Assembly (NCBI GenBank): GCA_016712105.1 | Contig: JADJRU010000005.1 | Span: 1 to 64,000 of the forward strand | Reading direction: 5' to 3' | Length of the DNA stretch: 64,000 nt | DNA from: Ahniella sp. | GTDB taxonomy: Bacteria; Pseudomonadota; Gammaproteobacteria; Xanthomonadales; Ahniellaceae | Shown: positions 27,192-36,294 of the stretch, in pieces | Layout of the letters: each line of letters begins with the position of its first letter | Numbering within the stretch: the stretch's first letter is position 1 | The notes under the pieces: model-generated | The model's input: only the letters and a program-made list of their open reading frames with translations | The model's database searches: none | Told to the model about the DNA's origin: nothing | Program-made: the position numbers and the translations under genes

Positions 27192-28142
27192 TCAAGGCGG
27201 CAGTGGACCGCGATATTCCTGATCCAGAACCGGGAAGCTCCAACGCTCCGTGCCACTGGCCAGATTGATGCCCACCAGACGCGTGCCTCGTTCCGTCCAG
27301 CTACCGTTGGCTTCGGCGTATCCAAATGGCTGGTCACGAATCACCAACGTGCCGTCATCGACGACAAACGGCGCGCGCGAGTACGGCGAGGTGTAACCGC
27401 CTTTGCGTTCACCCGTCCGGTCAAAGACCGACCATTGATAGATCTGACCAAAGGTATCGTGCGGCAGCGCCTGGAATGTCTGCACATGACGGTTGTCCGC
27501 GGCGCGCAATTGTGTGCCCGAGATATCAGCGAGACGCTCGTTGTCGTTCAGTGCCACCGTCAGCGCCGGCGGCTGCGAGAATGCCGTGCGCACGGGGACA
27601 GCGTAATGACGATTCTGGTCGCGGACCAGATCGAATGCGCCGGTTTCGATCGTGATCGGATTGATGACTTCGTCACCATTCTGATCGGTCTCGACAATGA
27701 CTGCGCCACGCAATTCCCGGAATTCGTGGCGCCAGAAAATGCGCACGCCCTCCGGCGTGTCGACTGCGCTGGCCTCGAATTTTCGTTTGGGTTTGGGGAA
27801 GAAGTTGGCCGCAACGGTTTCCGGCAAGTCGAAGCTGACCCGATCAATGATCTCGCCGCTACTCGGGTTGAGCAGCAGGACCACGGCCGAACCCGGCCAA
27901 TCGGGCGCCGCCAGGGCCACCAGGAACCCATCGGCCAATACGAGCGGATAGGCCGTTTCCGGACTGACCCAACGTGCTGCACCATTACCTAGCTCGATGT
28001 ACTGCGTAAATCCCGACGGGTCGACCGCAAAGGCGCGATCCCCTTCGACATCAACCAACACGCCAGGGCTCAACACGACCGGCGCGGCGTTGCTGGCACT
28101 GGCAAGACCAAGCGCGGCAAGAAATGTGATGGTACGGATCAT
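27192..28142 (-). CDS. Exported PQQ-like beta-propeller protein
   Basis: 316-residue protein with a Sec signal peptide (about residues 1-19, ending SNAA) and repeated beta-strand segments such as GTERWSFPV and GEIIDRVSFDL that resemble PQQ-type propeller blades. No catalytic residues can be assigned. ATG 28142 is preferred because it opens the signal peptide. It lies 13 bp downstream of the BNR/VPS10-like gene, so the two are probably co-transcribed. Confidence 0.65.
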   Translation of the reverse strand: MIRTITFLAALGLASASNAAPVVLSPGVLVDVEGDRAFAVDPSGFTQYIELGNGAARWVSPETAYPLVLADGFLVALAAPDWPGSAVVLLLNPSSGEIIDRVSFDLPETVAANFFPKPKRKFEASAVDTPEGVRIFWRHEFRELRGAVIVETDQNGDEVINPITIETGAFDLVRDQNRHYAVPVRTAFSQPPALTVALNDNERLADISGTQLRAADNRHVQTFQALPHDTFGQIYQWSVFDRTGERKGGYTSPYSRAPFVVDDGTLVIRDQPFGYAEANGSWTERGTRLVGINLASGTERWSFPVLDQEYRGPLPP

Positions 28143-28155
28143 GATGTCGGTTCCC

Positions 28156-30420
28156 TTATTCAAAGCCATTGCTGAAGAGGCTGACGGCACTCAACGGACC
28201 CACCAATTTCCAGGCGCCGCGGCCCATACTCCCCGCCACCAGCACATCGTCAGCCAGGTCATAGTCGAGTTCAAAAACCGGGACATTCGGAAAGCCAGTC
28301 CCCAGTGGCAGCCAGGCACTGAACCCGCCACTGGCACGCGAGATGAATATCCCGCGATCGGTGGCGACCACCAGGGCCGCGTCAGCATTTGGGAGGAACA
28401 CCATCGCGCGCAGGGTGCCGGGCGCAAATCCGGTAATCAGGTTGCCGGTGATATCGCTATAGCTGGCACCGCTGGTCGTCGAACGAAACACCTGAGCGCT
28501 GGTCATCGCAAAGAGTCGCCCATTACCACTGTCACCACCTACCGGGTTGACGCTCGGGTCCATTGCAACGTCGACCACGGTCGCCGGGAGTGTGGCCAAT
28601 GCGCTCACCGGGCCGGCAGCGGCCGTTCGCAGATGGGTGCCCGTCGTGGAACCGAAGAACAACAGGTCTTCGTTACCCGGAATGCCATAGATCATCGGCG
28701 AGCCGACGATCTGGTTGATGCGCAATGTCGACACGAGGGTAATGGTGTCACCGCGCGTAGCGGATTCGAACACGCCGTTGTTGCCACCAAAAATCAGACG
28801 ATCGCCGTTCACTGCGTTGCTGATGATCGGCGTGTAGAACTGTGCGGTCATCGAATTTCCGTCAGTGGGCGTCAGCGCCGGGAACGCAGTTGATTGCACC
28901 GCATTGCTGGCGTTGAGTGTTCGACGCCGGAAGGCACCCAGGTTCTGGAAACTGTTGTAGCGCGTCGATACGGTAGTCGCGCCGACGTCGTTCACCGTCA
29001 CATCACCGCCGTCGGCGGTGCTGACACTGCGGAATCGTTTGATGGCAATCTGATCTTCTTCGGGCGTGCCCACGTCTTGCGCGCCACCTATCACCCGATC
29101 GCTGAAGCTGTCGTACGCCAGGCTGTGATACTCGGTGGTTTGCAGACTGCCGTTGACTGATTGCCAAACGCCGCTCGTCAAGTTCGGCTGCGTGCGTCGA
29201 TACACGCCGCCATCGTCCGACTCCAGCAGATTGCCATTCGCGTCGAATGCCATATCCCGCGAATCGGCATGCGGCGAGGAATTGTTCGCCGTGCCGTTGT
29301 GGGTCAGGGGACGCCAAACAGGCGCGCCACCAATTCGCCGCGAAACGCCCGACCACTGTAATCGTTGGCGCCAATCGAGTTCGGGAAGAACTGACTGGAG
29401 TTGTTGCCTTCCCCCAAAGTATGGCTGCCGGTCGCCAGCGAGATAAACAACGTTGACATTGGCTGGATCGGCGGCCATCGAGAAGTGGATCGATCCCTGC
29501 CCGCCGGCATGGGCGCCAATCGCGATGCCGCCAGCCTCGGTTGTGGTCGGGACGCCCATGTCCACCCAACCGCTGGTGCCGTCGGGTGAGCGAAACACGT
29601 TGGACAAGCGCCCGGAGCGAATCACGGCCACGTACGTTTGGCTGCTGCTGCCGACCACCATTCGTGCGCGCGTGGCGCCATTCATGGCCGTATCCATGGT
29701 GGCGTTCGAGACCCGAGTCCAGGTGGCACCGGTGTCCGCTGAACGATACAAGCCAGCCGCCGAGCCAACGAGGACAACAGCCGTGTAGAGCACTGCCTGG
29801 TTCGACGGATCAGCCGTCAGATCCGTGGTGTTGCCCACAGGCAAACCTGTACCGGCACCTCCCGAAATTTCGACGAACGTGGCACCCGTGTCGCTTGAGC
29901 GGAACACACCGCCGTTCGTGGCAGCGACCAGAATCGCGCCGCGTGCAGCCACACCACGCACCTGCCGGCCTGCCAGAGTGACACCAGTACCCGCCAATAC
30001 GGTCCATGTGGTGCCACCGTTGGTCGTCCGCAGCAAGCCAATCTGGGCGCCACCAATACTGCCAAGACTGGATGTCCGCGCCGAGCCCGCAAGCAAGGTT
30101 TGCCTGGTTGCATCGAGGGGATCAAATTCCAGTGCGCCGATCGAAAGCGACGCCAGATTGTCGGTCAATCGTGTCCAGGTCGGCGAAGCGTTCGTCGCGT
30201 TGTTGGTGCGCCAGATGCCGCCATTCACCGCACCTGCGTAGAGGATGTCGGCGTTGCTCGGATGTGCGGCAAGGGCATTAACAGCGCCTACGACTTCGCC
30301 GTTCGTGATGCCCTCGACCTGGCCGCCGGTCGCGGGCCCCGGTCCGAGATCTTCCCAGGTGCCGGATTGTGCTGCTACCCACATGGGCAGCAGCAAGGTT
30401 GCAGTCATCAGCCTTCGCAT
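28156..30420 (-). CDS. Secreted BNR/VPS10-like propeller protein with SLFSNGFE C-terminus
   Basis: About 754-residue exported protein with a short signal peptide and many BNR-type blades (VFRSSDTGATFVEI, LYRSADTGATWTRV, LLRTTNGGTTWTVL). Such proteins are sialidase/VPS10-like propellers, but no sialidase active site is evident. It ends LFSNGFE, a tail shared with two other exported proteins here. Between about 29315 and 29416 the reading frame gives nonsense, whereas the next frame gives FPNSIGANDYSGRAFRGEL, as in homologues; an extra C at 29412-29416 and a compensating loss near 29315-29340 explain it. ATG 30420 opens the signal peptide although the frame extends to 30858. Confidence 0.75.
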   Translation of the reverse strand: MRRLMTATLLLPMWVAAQSGTWEDLGPGPATGGQVEGITNGEVVGAVNALAAHPSNADILYAGAVNGGIWRTNNATNASPTWTRLTDNLASLSIGALEFDPLDATRQTLLAGSARTSSLGSIGGAQIGLLRTTNGGTTWTVLAGTGVTLAGRQVRGVAARGAILVAATNGGVFRSSDTGATFVEISGGAGTGLPVGNTTDLTADPSNQAVLYTAVVLVGSAAGLYRSADTGATWTRVSNATMDTAMNGATRARMVVGSSSQTYVAVIRSGRLSNVFRSPDGTSGWVDMGVPTTTEAGGIAIGAHAGGQGSIHFSMAADPANVNVVYLAGDRQPYFGGRQQLQSVLPELDWRQRLQWSGVSRRIGGAPVWRPLTHNGTANNSSPHADSRDMAFDANGNLLESDDGGVYRRTQPNLTSGVWQSVNGSLQTTEYHSLAYDSFSDRVIGGAQDVGTPEEDQIAIKRFRSVSTADGGDVTVNDVGATTVSTRYNSFQNLGAFRRRTLNASNAVQSTAFPALTPTDGNSMTAQFYTPIISNAVNGDRLIFGGNNGVFESATRGDTITLVSTLRINQIVGSPMIYGIPGNEDLLFFGSTTGTHLRTAAAGPVSALATLPATVVDVAMDPSVNPVGGDSGNGRLFAMTSAQVFRSTTSGASYSDITGNLITGFAPGTLRAMVFLPNADAALVVATDRGIFISRASGGFSAWLPLGTGFPNVPVFELDYDLADDVLVAGSMGRGAWKLVGPLSAVSLFSNGFE

Positions 30421-30629
30421 TCCAGCCACTCCTTGTCGGGTTGACCCGTGAGTGTAGCTACGCGCAGTTTCCGTTGGAATGACAACCCCTTCTCCTGGGC
30501 GGAAACAAGGAACTGCTCGAACCCCAGCAGACTGTTCCCGCTCGTGTCTCGGATGACGCAGTCGATTTCTGAGGTATTCGCCCGACAAACTATGCTTGCG
30601 CCCTGAATCCGCCACCCAGGTAACCCTCC

Positions 30630-31103
30630 ATGAGCCCACCCAGAGTCGTGGTCCGCCGTTCACCGATCCATGGGCGCGGGGTGTTCGCGAACCAGGATTT
30701 GCCAGCGGGCACTCGTATCCTGGAGTATCGAGGCGAGCGCATCGACAGCGCCGAGGCGTTTCGTCGGTATGGCGACAATTCCGGTTCGGGCGAGACGTAC
30801 CTGTTCTCGGTGAATGCCACATGGCTGATCGACGGCAATGTGGGCGGAAGCAGCGCACGGTTCGTCAATCACGGCTGTGCGCCCAACTGCGAGGCGGTGA
30901 TCTGGGTCGACATCAACGGCGACGACCGGCGTGACCGGGTGTTCTTCGTGACGACTCGAAAGATCCGCACAGGCGAGGAACTGACGTTCGACTATTCGCT
31001 TGAATTCAGCCATTCGGTTTCCGAACAGGAACGCCTGCGCTGGCGCTGTGCCTGCGGCGCGCGAACCTGTCGCGGCACGATGCTGGCGCCGGAGCAACCC
31101 TGA
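30630..31103 (+). CDS. SET-domain protein lysine methyltransferase
   Basis: 157-residue SET-domain protein. Core motifs are GRGVFANQDLPAGT at the N-terminus, FVNHGCAPNC (SAM and lysine channel), TFDYS, and a post-SET-like CACGARTCRGTM. All family-essential elements appear intact, so it should use SAM to methylate a lysine; the substrate is unknown. Monocistronic, divergent from the propeller gene. Confidence 0.88.
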   Translation: MSPPRVVVRRSPIHGRGVFANQDLPAGTRILEYRGERIDSAEAFRRYGDNSGSGETYLFSVNATWLIDGNVGGSSARFVNHGCAPNCEAVIWVDINGDDRRDRVFFVTTRKIRTGEELTFDYSLEFSHSVSEQERLRWRCACGARTCRGTMLAPEQP

Positions 31104-31160
31104 TCGACCCATGGGTTCGACCATGACACCGGCCTGTCGATTGAAGGGAACAAGAACGGC

Positions 31161-32507
31161 TCAAGGTGGCGGCGGCGGGTCCTCGAATCCATCGGCGAAC
31201 ATCACGACGGTTGCCTCAAAGGCACCGAAGTCGCAACGCAACTCGGCACCGCCGCCCGGTCGCGGCCGGGGATTCAGCAACTGGTCGAGCACAACGGCTT
31301 CTGCACCCAGGGCATCCAGGCAATCTGGACTGCTGTCGATGACGGCACTACCCAGCAGGGGCCGATACACGGGTGATGGCTCCGCCACGTTGAACGGCTC
31401 AAACTGAGAAAGCAGACCGGGCACCTGCAATCCCGGGCAACCGGCTCCATCCAGTCGGTTGTCCGTTCGCTGCGACAACGCGGCACCGGCGCAGGTACTG
31501 GACGCAGCACCCGAACCGATCAGGATGCTGGTGTTGATGATCGAAGCGGCGCTACTGCTGATGGCTTCGCCAGCGACAATTCCGGGCGGACCTGGTGGTC
31601 CATCGGGGATCCCTCCGGCACCGCCCGGGCCACCGATCGTTTGATTCGCGACAAATGTCGAAAACGCCACGCTGGGCACCGACATGAGTGTGGCCGCGAT
31701 GGCCCCACCTGAAGCTGTCCCGCCGCTCCCGCCAGCCGGGCCGATCGGAAATCCCGCACCCAAGCCGCCCATGCTGCCTGCGCCCCCCTGGGCCACATTG
31801 CCATGGAAAGTGCTGTTCAGAACCACCAAAGTGCCATTCGCAAAGATCGCCCCGCCCGACGCTTGGCCGCCGGCACTCCCGGGAATCGGCAAGCCGGCTA
31901 CGGGCGGCGCATCGGACCCCTGCGCCACGTTGCCGATGAATGCACATCCTTCCATCAACACGTCGCCCAGTGCATAGATCGCGCCGCCATCGGCAGGACT
32001 GCCTGTCAGCCCAATCATGCCGGGTGGATTCATGACCGCTATGGCACGGTTGTTCCGCAGCACGCTGTCGCGTAATTCCAGTGCACCGCCCGCATCAACG
32101 TAGATTGCGCCACCCTTGGCGTCGCCGGGTAGCGGCGTCGCAGGGGCCAGACCATCTTCAAAGCCGAGGCCAACGATCCGCACATCACCGGTTGGCGCAA
32201 CACGCATCAAACGATCGGCACCTCCGGTGCGGCGAAGTACGGTGGGCACTCCGTCGGTTGCCGTGATGCGCATCGGCACGTCGATGATCAATGCCGGGCC
32301 AGTCAGCGACAGCACGAGCGGATTGGGCAACAACAGATCAAACAGGATCCGGTCGTCCGCCCCCGAAGCATCCACGGCATCGCGAAGCGTGCAGGTGGCA
32401 TCACATGTGCCGTCACCCGCGTCACCGGCATCGGTAACGATCCGCGTAACCGCCTGCGCACCCGAAGCGCTCAAGGCCAGCATCAGTAACGTCAAGACAC
32501 GCATCAT
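31161..32507 (-). CDS. Exported parallel beta-helix protein, FADGFE tail
   Basis: 448-residue protein with a signal peptide (ending SGAQA), a CSLREA-like start (CTLRDAVDAS) and a Gly/Ala-rich parallel beta-helix with repeats such as GGAIYVDAGGALELRDS and GGAIFANGTLVVLNS. The C-terminus reads MFADGFE followed by DPPPPP. Such proteins are typically surface-exposed. ATG 32507 follows AGGAAC and opens the signal peptide; the longer frame to 32618 is not needed. Confidence 0.75.
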   Translation of the reverse strand: MMRVLTLLMLALSASGAQAVTRIVTDAGDAGDGTCDATCTLRDAVDASGADDRILFDLLLPNPLVLSLTGPALIIDVPMRITATDGVPTVLRRTGGADRLMRVAPTGDVRIVGLGFEDGLAPATPLPGDAKGGAIYVDAGGALELRDSVLRNNRAIAVMNPPGMIGLTGSPADGGAIYALGDVLMEGCAFIGNVAQGSDAPPVAGLPIPGSAGGQASGGAIFANGTLVVLNSTFHGNVAQGGAGSMGGLGAGFPIGPAGGSGGTASGGAIAATLMSVPSVAFSTFVANQTIGGPGGAGGIPDGPPGPPGIVAGEAISSSAASIINTSILIGSGAASSTCAGAALSQRTDNRLDGAGCPGLQVPGLLSQFEPFNVAEPSPVYRPLLGSAVIDSSPDCLDALGAEAVVLDQLLNPRPRPGGGAELRCDFGAFEATVVMFADGFEDPPPPP

Positions 32508-32605
32508 GAAGTTCCTTTCAACACTGCTGACAATGGGCGTAAGGCAGCGTTTCGACAAGGGTGGAACCATACAGGCAATGTGGACAATCAAAACAGCGCC
32601 GAGCG

Positions 32606-32944
32606 TCACTCCGACCAATGAAAGTGATGCAGTACTCGATGCATGACCGGCGTGAACACCAATGCCGCGGTGGCGATGAAGACCAGACCGGCATACAAAG
32701 CATAGATCCCGGCAAACAATTTTCCGGCATGGGACTGCGGCGCATCCACCGGGCCCATCCCGCCCAGCAGCATCGCCGCATTCAGAAAGGCGTCGTCCCA
32801 GGGCAAGCCCTCCAGCGTGTGGTATCCGACCATGCCGCCGCTCAGCGACAGCCCGAGCAACAACACGGCCACGCCGATGTGACCGAAGACACGGCGCAGG
32901 AATGACGCTTTGGCAATCAAGGGTTGGTCACGGGTCTCGTACAT
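32606..32944 (-). CDS. Small two-helix membrane protein with pore-loop-like segment
   Basis: 112-residue protein with two hydrophobic helices and, between them, DAFLNAAMLLGGMGPVD, resembling the pore helix and filter loop of two-TM ion channels but lacking a K+ filter GYG. A strong GGAGG precedes ATG 32944 by 5 nt. Function unknown; related small proteins occur in other proteobacteria as far as I recall. Confidence 0.65.
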   Translation of the reverse strand: MYETRDQPLIAKASFLRRVFGHIGVAVLLLGLSLSGGMVGYHTLEGLPWDDAFLNAAMLLGGMGPVDAPQSHAGKLFAGIYALYAGLVFIATAALVFTPVMHRVLHHFHWSE

Positions 32945-33102
32945 GGCGGCCTCCGGTGCAGACAGGTGACACCGATGGTATCGAGTCGATGGATCTTGAT
33001 CGCCGGAAAACGCGCCGCAGCGCTCACCAGAAATGATCGGCGTCATGGGTTTCAGATAACACGTCGGGTATGCCTTGCTCTATTGAACAAGATCGAAGCC
33101 AT

Positions 33103-33290
33103 TCTTCTCGCGCTTGCGGGAGAAGATGCCCGGCAGGCTGAAAAGAGCTGTTGATCTGCAATATGTTCTTCTCCCGCTCGCGGGAGAAGATGCCGACAGG
33201 GCAGATGAGTGAAATCTGGCGACACGCCAATCTGACCCTCATCCGGCCTTCGGCCACCTTCTCCCCGCTCGCGCGGGAGAAGGGTTTTTG
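33103..33290. repeat. Cluster of REP-like hairpins (types B, B, A)
   Basis: Three hairpin units in 190 bp: a degenerate type B (33103-33140), a good type B (33166-33210: CTTCTCCCGCTCGCGGGAGAAG then ATGCCGACAGG) and a type A (33234-33290: CCCTCATCCGG then CACCTTCTCC). The same two types, inverted, occur together at 52.05-52.15 kb. Confidence 0.8.
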
Positions 33291-33621
33291 TGCTCCCAGT
33301 CTGATTCGCGAATCAGCGGATCAAAACGGACGCGGTTGCACGGGCACTCGTTCCTATCGGCATATCGATATGGATACGAATCATGGTCATCGGGAAACGT
33401 TGTGTGCAGCGCACCAATCCCGCAAATCATTGATTCGATAAGCGCGGCAGCCTCGCCAACAAAATCGCCTTCACATATTGCGCTGCGGCATCGAAACTTT
33501 TTTTTGTGAAGGGTCCGAATTTCGGTTTTCATTTGTGTACATTCGGGGGCGCGGCGGCGTTTCGGAGAGAGGACGCGTCAGCCGCGTATTCCAACAACAT
33601 CATCCACAGGACATCAAAGCA
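33291..33621. other. Leader region of the M72 protease gene
   Basis: About 330 bp without a gene. It is more AT-rich than its surroundings near 33490-33540, so the protease promoter is probably there, but no element is clear enough to call. Confidence 0.4.
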
Positions 33622-34878
33622 ATGACATTTGCGCGTATTGCCTTCGGCATCAGCGTGGCCCTCGCGGCCGGTTCGGCTTTTGCTGCACAGGACTTGTTTA
33701 CCACCGCAGGAAACCGCGAACAGTTTGCCGAACCCGGCGAGTTGTTGGCGAAAGTGGCTCAGGACATCAGCAACGAGCGTATTGAAATCGTGCGCGCCGA
33801 TGCCTCTTTGGTGCAGGCAAAGACCCGTGATCTCCGGTTGTCGTTGCCGGGCGGTATCCAGGTGAATGCCGTGCAATCCCATTTCGAAACCATGGAGAGC
33901 GGCAACGATGTGTGGATCGGTGACCTCGACCTCGACGTTCCGAAGAGCATCGATGCAAAAGGTCGCAAACCCATCGACACCTTGGACAACCAGATCATTG
34001 CAGTCCGCTCCGGCGACACGATCCTCGCGAACATCCGCGTGGACGGTGCACTGTATCGCTTGATCCCGGTCGACAAGGGCCAGCACGCGCTGGTCGAAGT
34101 GGACCAGAGCAAGTTCCTGCCGGACGAAGACGAAGCCGGTTATGCCGAAATGCTGCGCCATTCCGCTCGGCCGCGTGAACTTGGCGCCTGGCAGGACAAT
34201 TACGGCGCCAAGGCGATCTCGACGATTCGTGTGATGGTTGCATTTGGCCCAGCCGCCGGCACGGCCATCGGCAATGACCAGCAGACGGTCGACCTGGCGT
34301 TCTCGGAGTCGAATACGGCACTCGCCGCAACCAACACCGACATCCGGTTTCAGCAAGCCGGCACGATCAAGTATTTCACGCAGTCGGAAACCAACAATTA
34401 CACGACCATGTTGTCGCGCCTGACCAATCAGGCCGATGGGTTCTACGACACGATCGGCAGCCTGCGCACGACCAACACGGCCGATATCGTGGCCTATGTC
34501 GCACCGGCCAGCTCGACTCTTTGCGGCCAGGCAGCAGGCATCGCCACATCGAATGCGAATGCATACTTCGTGATGAGCCCATCGTGCATGACCGGCAACT
34601 ACACGTTCGTACACGAAGCAGGCCATGTCGTGGGTGCGCGTCATGACAATGACCCGACGACGACGCCGTATGCCTACGGACACGGCTACGTGATGTCGAG
34701 CATCAACCGTCGCACGGTCATGGCGGTCAACAACGGTCCATGTTCGACCTGCACGCGTGTGGGCGCCTTCTCGTCGCCGAACTACACGATCAGTGGCGTT
34801 GCGATCGGCACCGCGAGTTACTACGACAATACGCGTGTGTGGCGCACACGCGGCCCGACGGTGGCAGCGTTCCGCTAA
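33622..34878 (+). CDS. Secreted metzincin protease, M72 (peptidyl-Asp) type
   Basis: 418-residue zinc endopeptidase. A signal peptide ending AFA is followed by a pro-region of about 180 residues, then the catalytic domain with HEAGHVVGARHD (metzincin HExxHxxGxxHD) and a Met-turn region near RTVMAVN. Cysteine-containing SPSCM and NNGPCSTCTR segments probably form disulphides. The domain layout matches peptidyl-Asp metalloendopeptidases of Xanthomonadales and Pseudomonas. AGGA precedes ATG 33622. Monocistronic, closed by a strong terminator. Confidence 0.85.
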   Translation: MTFARIAFGISVALAAGSAFAAQDLFTTAGNREQFAEPGELLAKVAQDISNERIEIVRADASLVQAKTRDLRLSLPGGIQVNAVQSHFETMESGNDVWIGDLDLDVPKSIDAKGRKPIDTLDNQIIAVRSGDTILANIRVDGALYRLIPVDKGQHALVEVDQSKFLPDEDEAGYAEMLRHSARPRELGAWQDNYGAKAISTIRVMVAFGPAAGTAIGNDQQTVDLAFSESNTALAATNTDIRFQQAGTIKYFTQSETNNYTTMLSRLTNQADGFYDTIGSLRTTNTADIVAYVAPASSTLCGQAAGIATSNANAYFVMSPSCMTGNYTFVHEAGHVVGARHDNDPTTTPYAYGHGYVMSSINRRTVMAVNNGPCSTCTRVGAFSSPNYTISGVAIGTASYYDNTRVWRTRGPTVAAFR

Positions 34879-34902
34879 GCCGCTTCAACCGGGCATCAAG
34901 AC

Positions 34903-34931
34903 AAGGCGCAGCTTCGGCTGCGCCTTTTTTT
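34903..34931 (+). terminator. Rho-independent terminator
   Basis: 9-bp stem (AGGCGCAGC, 34904-34912, with 34917-34925), TTCG tetraloop and seven T; it ends the M72 protease transcript. Confidence 0.93.
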
Positions 34932-34936
34932 GTTGA

Positions 34937-35731
34937 TCAGCCCTGCTCAGCCAACTTGAACAACAGCACCCTCGATTCTTCGTCCGCCGGATAGAATGTT
35001 TCGATCGCAAGCTCGGACAAGGTGACATCCGTCGGCGTTCCGAACACAGTGATCGTCGAGAACATCGACAACACGCCAAATGGCGTGTCCAGTCGCAACG
35101 GCACCACCACATCAGCGTCCGGCGTCGGCAGTTCGATATCCGACCCGGTGGGTGCGGGATAAGCCGACAACTCCTCAAGTAGTGTCGCCAATTCAGTATC
35201 CCCGCTTTGACGCACCTGGCGACTCAGCCGGTCGAGCAGATGCGCCCGCAACTGGCCAAGGTTCTTGAGTCGGGGCGCGAGTCCTTCCGGATGCAGCGTC
35301 AGTCGCAGGACATTGGCCGGAGGCACCAACAACTGCGGTGCCACACCACCGAGCAGACGCTGGGCGGCATCGTTGGCGCGCAGCAAATTCCAGCATCGAT
35401 CCACGGCAACTGCCGGAAACGCGCCATGAGCGCCCAACACCATGTCGACTGCCGACATGGCTGCAGCCATCGCCCCGGCGTCGAGGGTGTTGGCACTGAA
35501 CGCTGGCGAGAAGCCGGCTGCATGCAACAGGTTATTGCGCTCGCGAAGCGGCAACTCCAGGAGCGCCGCCAGATGCAGCACCATGCCGCGACTTGGGCGG
35601 GAGCGTCCCGTCTCGATGAAGCTGAGATGGCGGGTGGAGATCTGCGCATCCACCGCGAGCTCCAACTGACTGAGCCTGCGACGTTGCCGCCACTGTTTGA
35701 GTTCGTTGCCGAACGCATCAATGCGAGCCAT
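34937..35731 (-). CDS. XRE-family regulator with MmyB-like ligand-binding domain
   Basis: 264-residue regulator. An N-terminal XRE helix-turn-helix (LSQLELAVDAQISTRHLSFIE, residues about 20-40; GRSRPSR follows) is joined to a MmyB-like domain (YPADEESRVLLF near the C-terminus; DRCWNLLRANDAA in the middle). MmyB-type domains are thought to bind small, possibly fatty, ligands. AAGGAG lies 9 nt before ATG 35731. It is divergent from two small membrane-protein genes, with a 21-bp palindrome between them, so it probably controls both itself and them. Confidence 0.88.
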   Translation of the reverse strand: MARIDAFGNELKQWRQRRRLSQLELAVDAQISTRHLSFIETGRSRPSRGMVLHLAALLELPLRERNNLLHAAGFSPAFSANTLDAGAMAAAMSAVDMVLGAHGAFPAVAVDRCWNLLRANDAAQRLLGGVAPQLLVPPANVLRLTLHPEGLAPRLKNLGQLRAHLLDRLSRQVRQSGDTELATLLEELSAYPAPTGSDIELPTPDADVVVPLRLDTPFGVLSMFSTITVFGTPTDVTLSELAIETFYPADEESRVLLFKLAEQG

Positions 35732-35803
35732 GGACCGAAGCTCCTTTGCCGGACCCGTCACAGGAGTCCCGATTCGTATTGAATCGTACCGGCTTGTCGA
35801 ACC

Positions 35804-35824
35804 CGATTACCTGGCAGGTAATCG
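35804..35824. promoter_or_regulatory. 21-bp palindromic operator candidate
   Basis: Two perfect 10-bp arms (CGATTACCTG and its complement) around one central base, in the 146-bp space between the XRE/MmyB regulator and the divergent membrane genes. It lies 73 bp from the regulator start and 54 bp from the other start. Confidence 0.75.
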
Positions 35825-35877
35825 CCTGCTGGCCGAATCAGGCAGACCATGGTGTTGCACCTAACCGGAGTTTCACC

Positions 35878-36294
35878 ATGACCTGCACACAACCAAGCCC
35901 ATTTCTGCGTTTCGCCCTTCGCCTGGATGCCGGTGTGTCGCTCTTGAGCGGCCTGCCATTGCTCCTCGCCAGTCACTGGCTCGCCACCCAAACACAGTTG
36001 CCTGGGCCACTCTTGTGGGTGGCGGGCTTGATTTGCCTGCCCTATTCGATGGCGTTGATGTGGCTGGCGAGCCGGCCCGCCGTGCTGCATGTCGTCGTGC
36101 TGACCATCGTGGTCGGCAACCTGCTGTGGGCGGCTGGAGCACTGGCCCTGATGCTGGGTTTTGGCGTCAATGCGAATTCCGCAGGGCTTGCTCTGCTGGC
36201 AATCCACGTAGTGGCCACCGCCTCGTTCTCGGTCCTTCAATGGACGGGCTTGAAGCAATCGTCGCCAGCACTTCCGCGGGCTCTGACGGCATGA
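35878..36294 (+). CDS. Four-helix membrane protein, probable target of the XRE/MmyB regulator
   Basis: 138-residue protein with about four hydrophobic helices and no recognised family. GGAG precedes ATG 35878 by 8 nt. Its stop overlaps the start of the next membrane gene (ATGA), implying coupled translation. Its position next to the palindrome makes it the first candidate target of the divergent regulator. Confidence 0.7.
   Translation: MTCTQPSPFLRFALRLDAGVSLLSGLPLLLASHWLATQTQLPGPLLWVAGLICLPYSMALMWLASRPAVLHVVVLTIVVGNLLWAAGALALMLGFGVNANSAGLALLAIHVVATASFSVLQWTGLKQSSPALPRALTA

Noticed and set aside
33103..33290. CRISPR-like repeat cluster
   Set aside because: Only three diverged hairpin units, no regular spacers and no cas genes; other copies are dispersed.
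36015..36290. N-terminal extension of the 36291 membrane protein
   Set aside because: It overlaps the preceding gene in another frame; the ATGA overlap gives a natural start at 36291.
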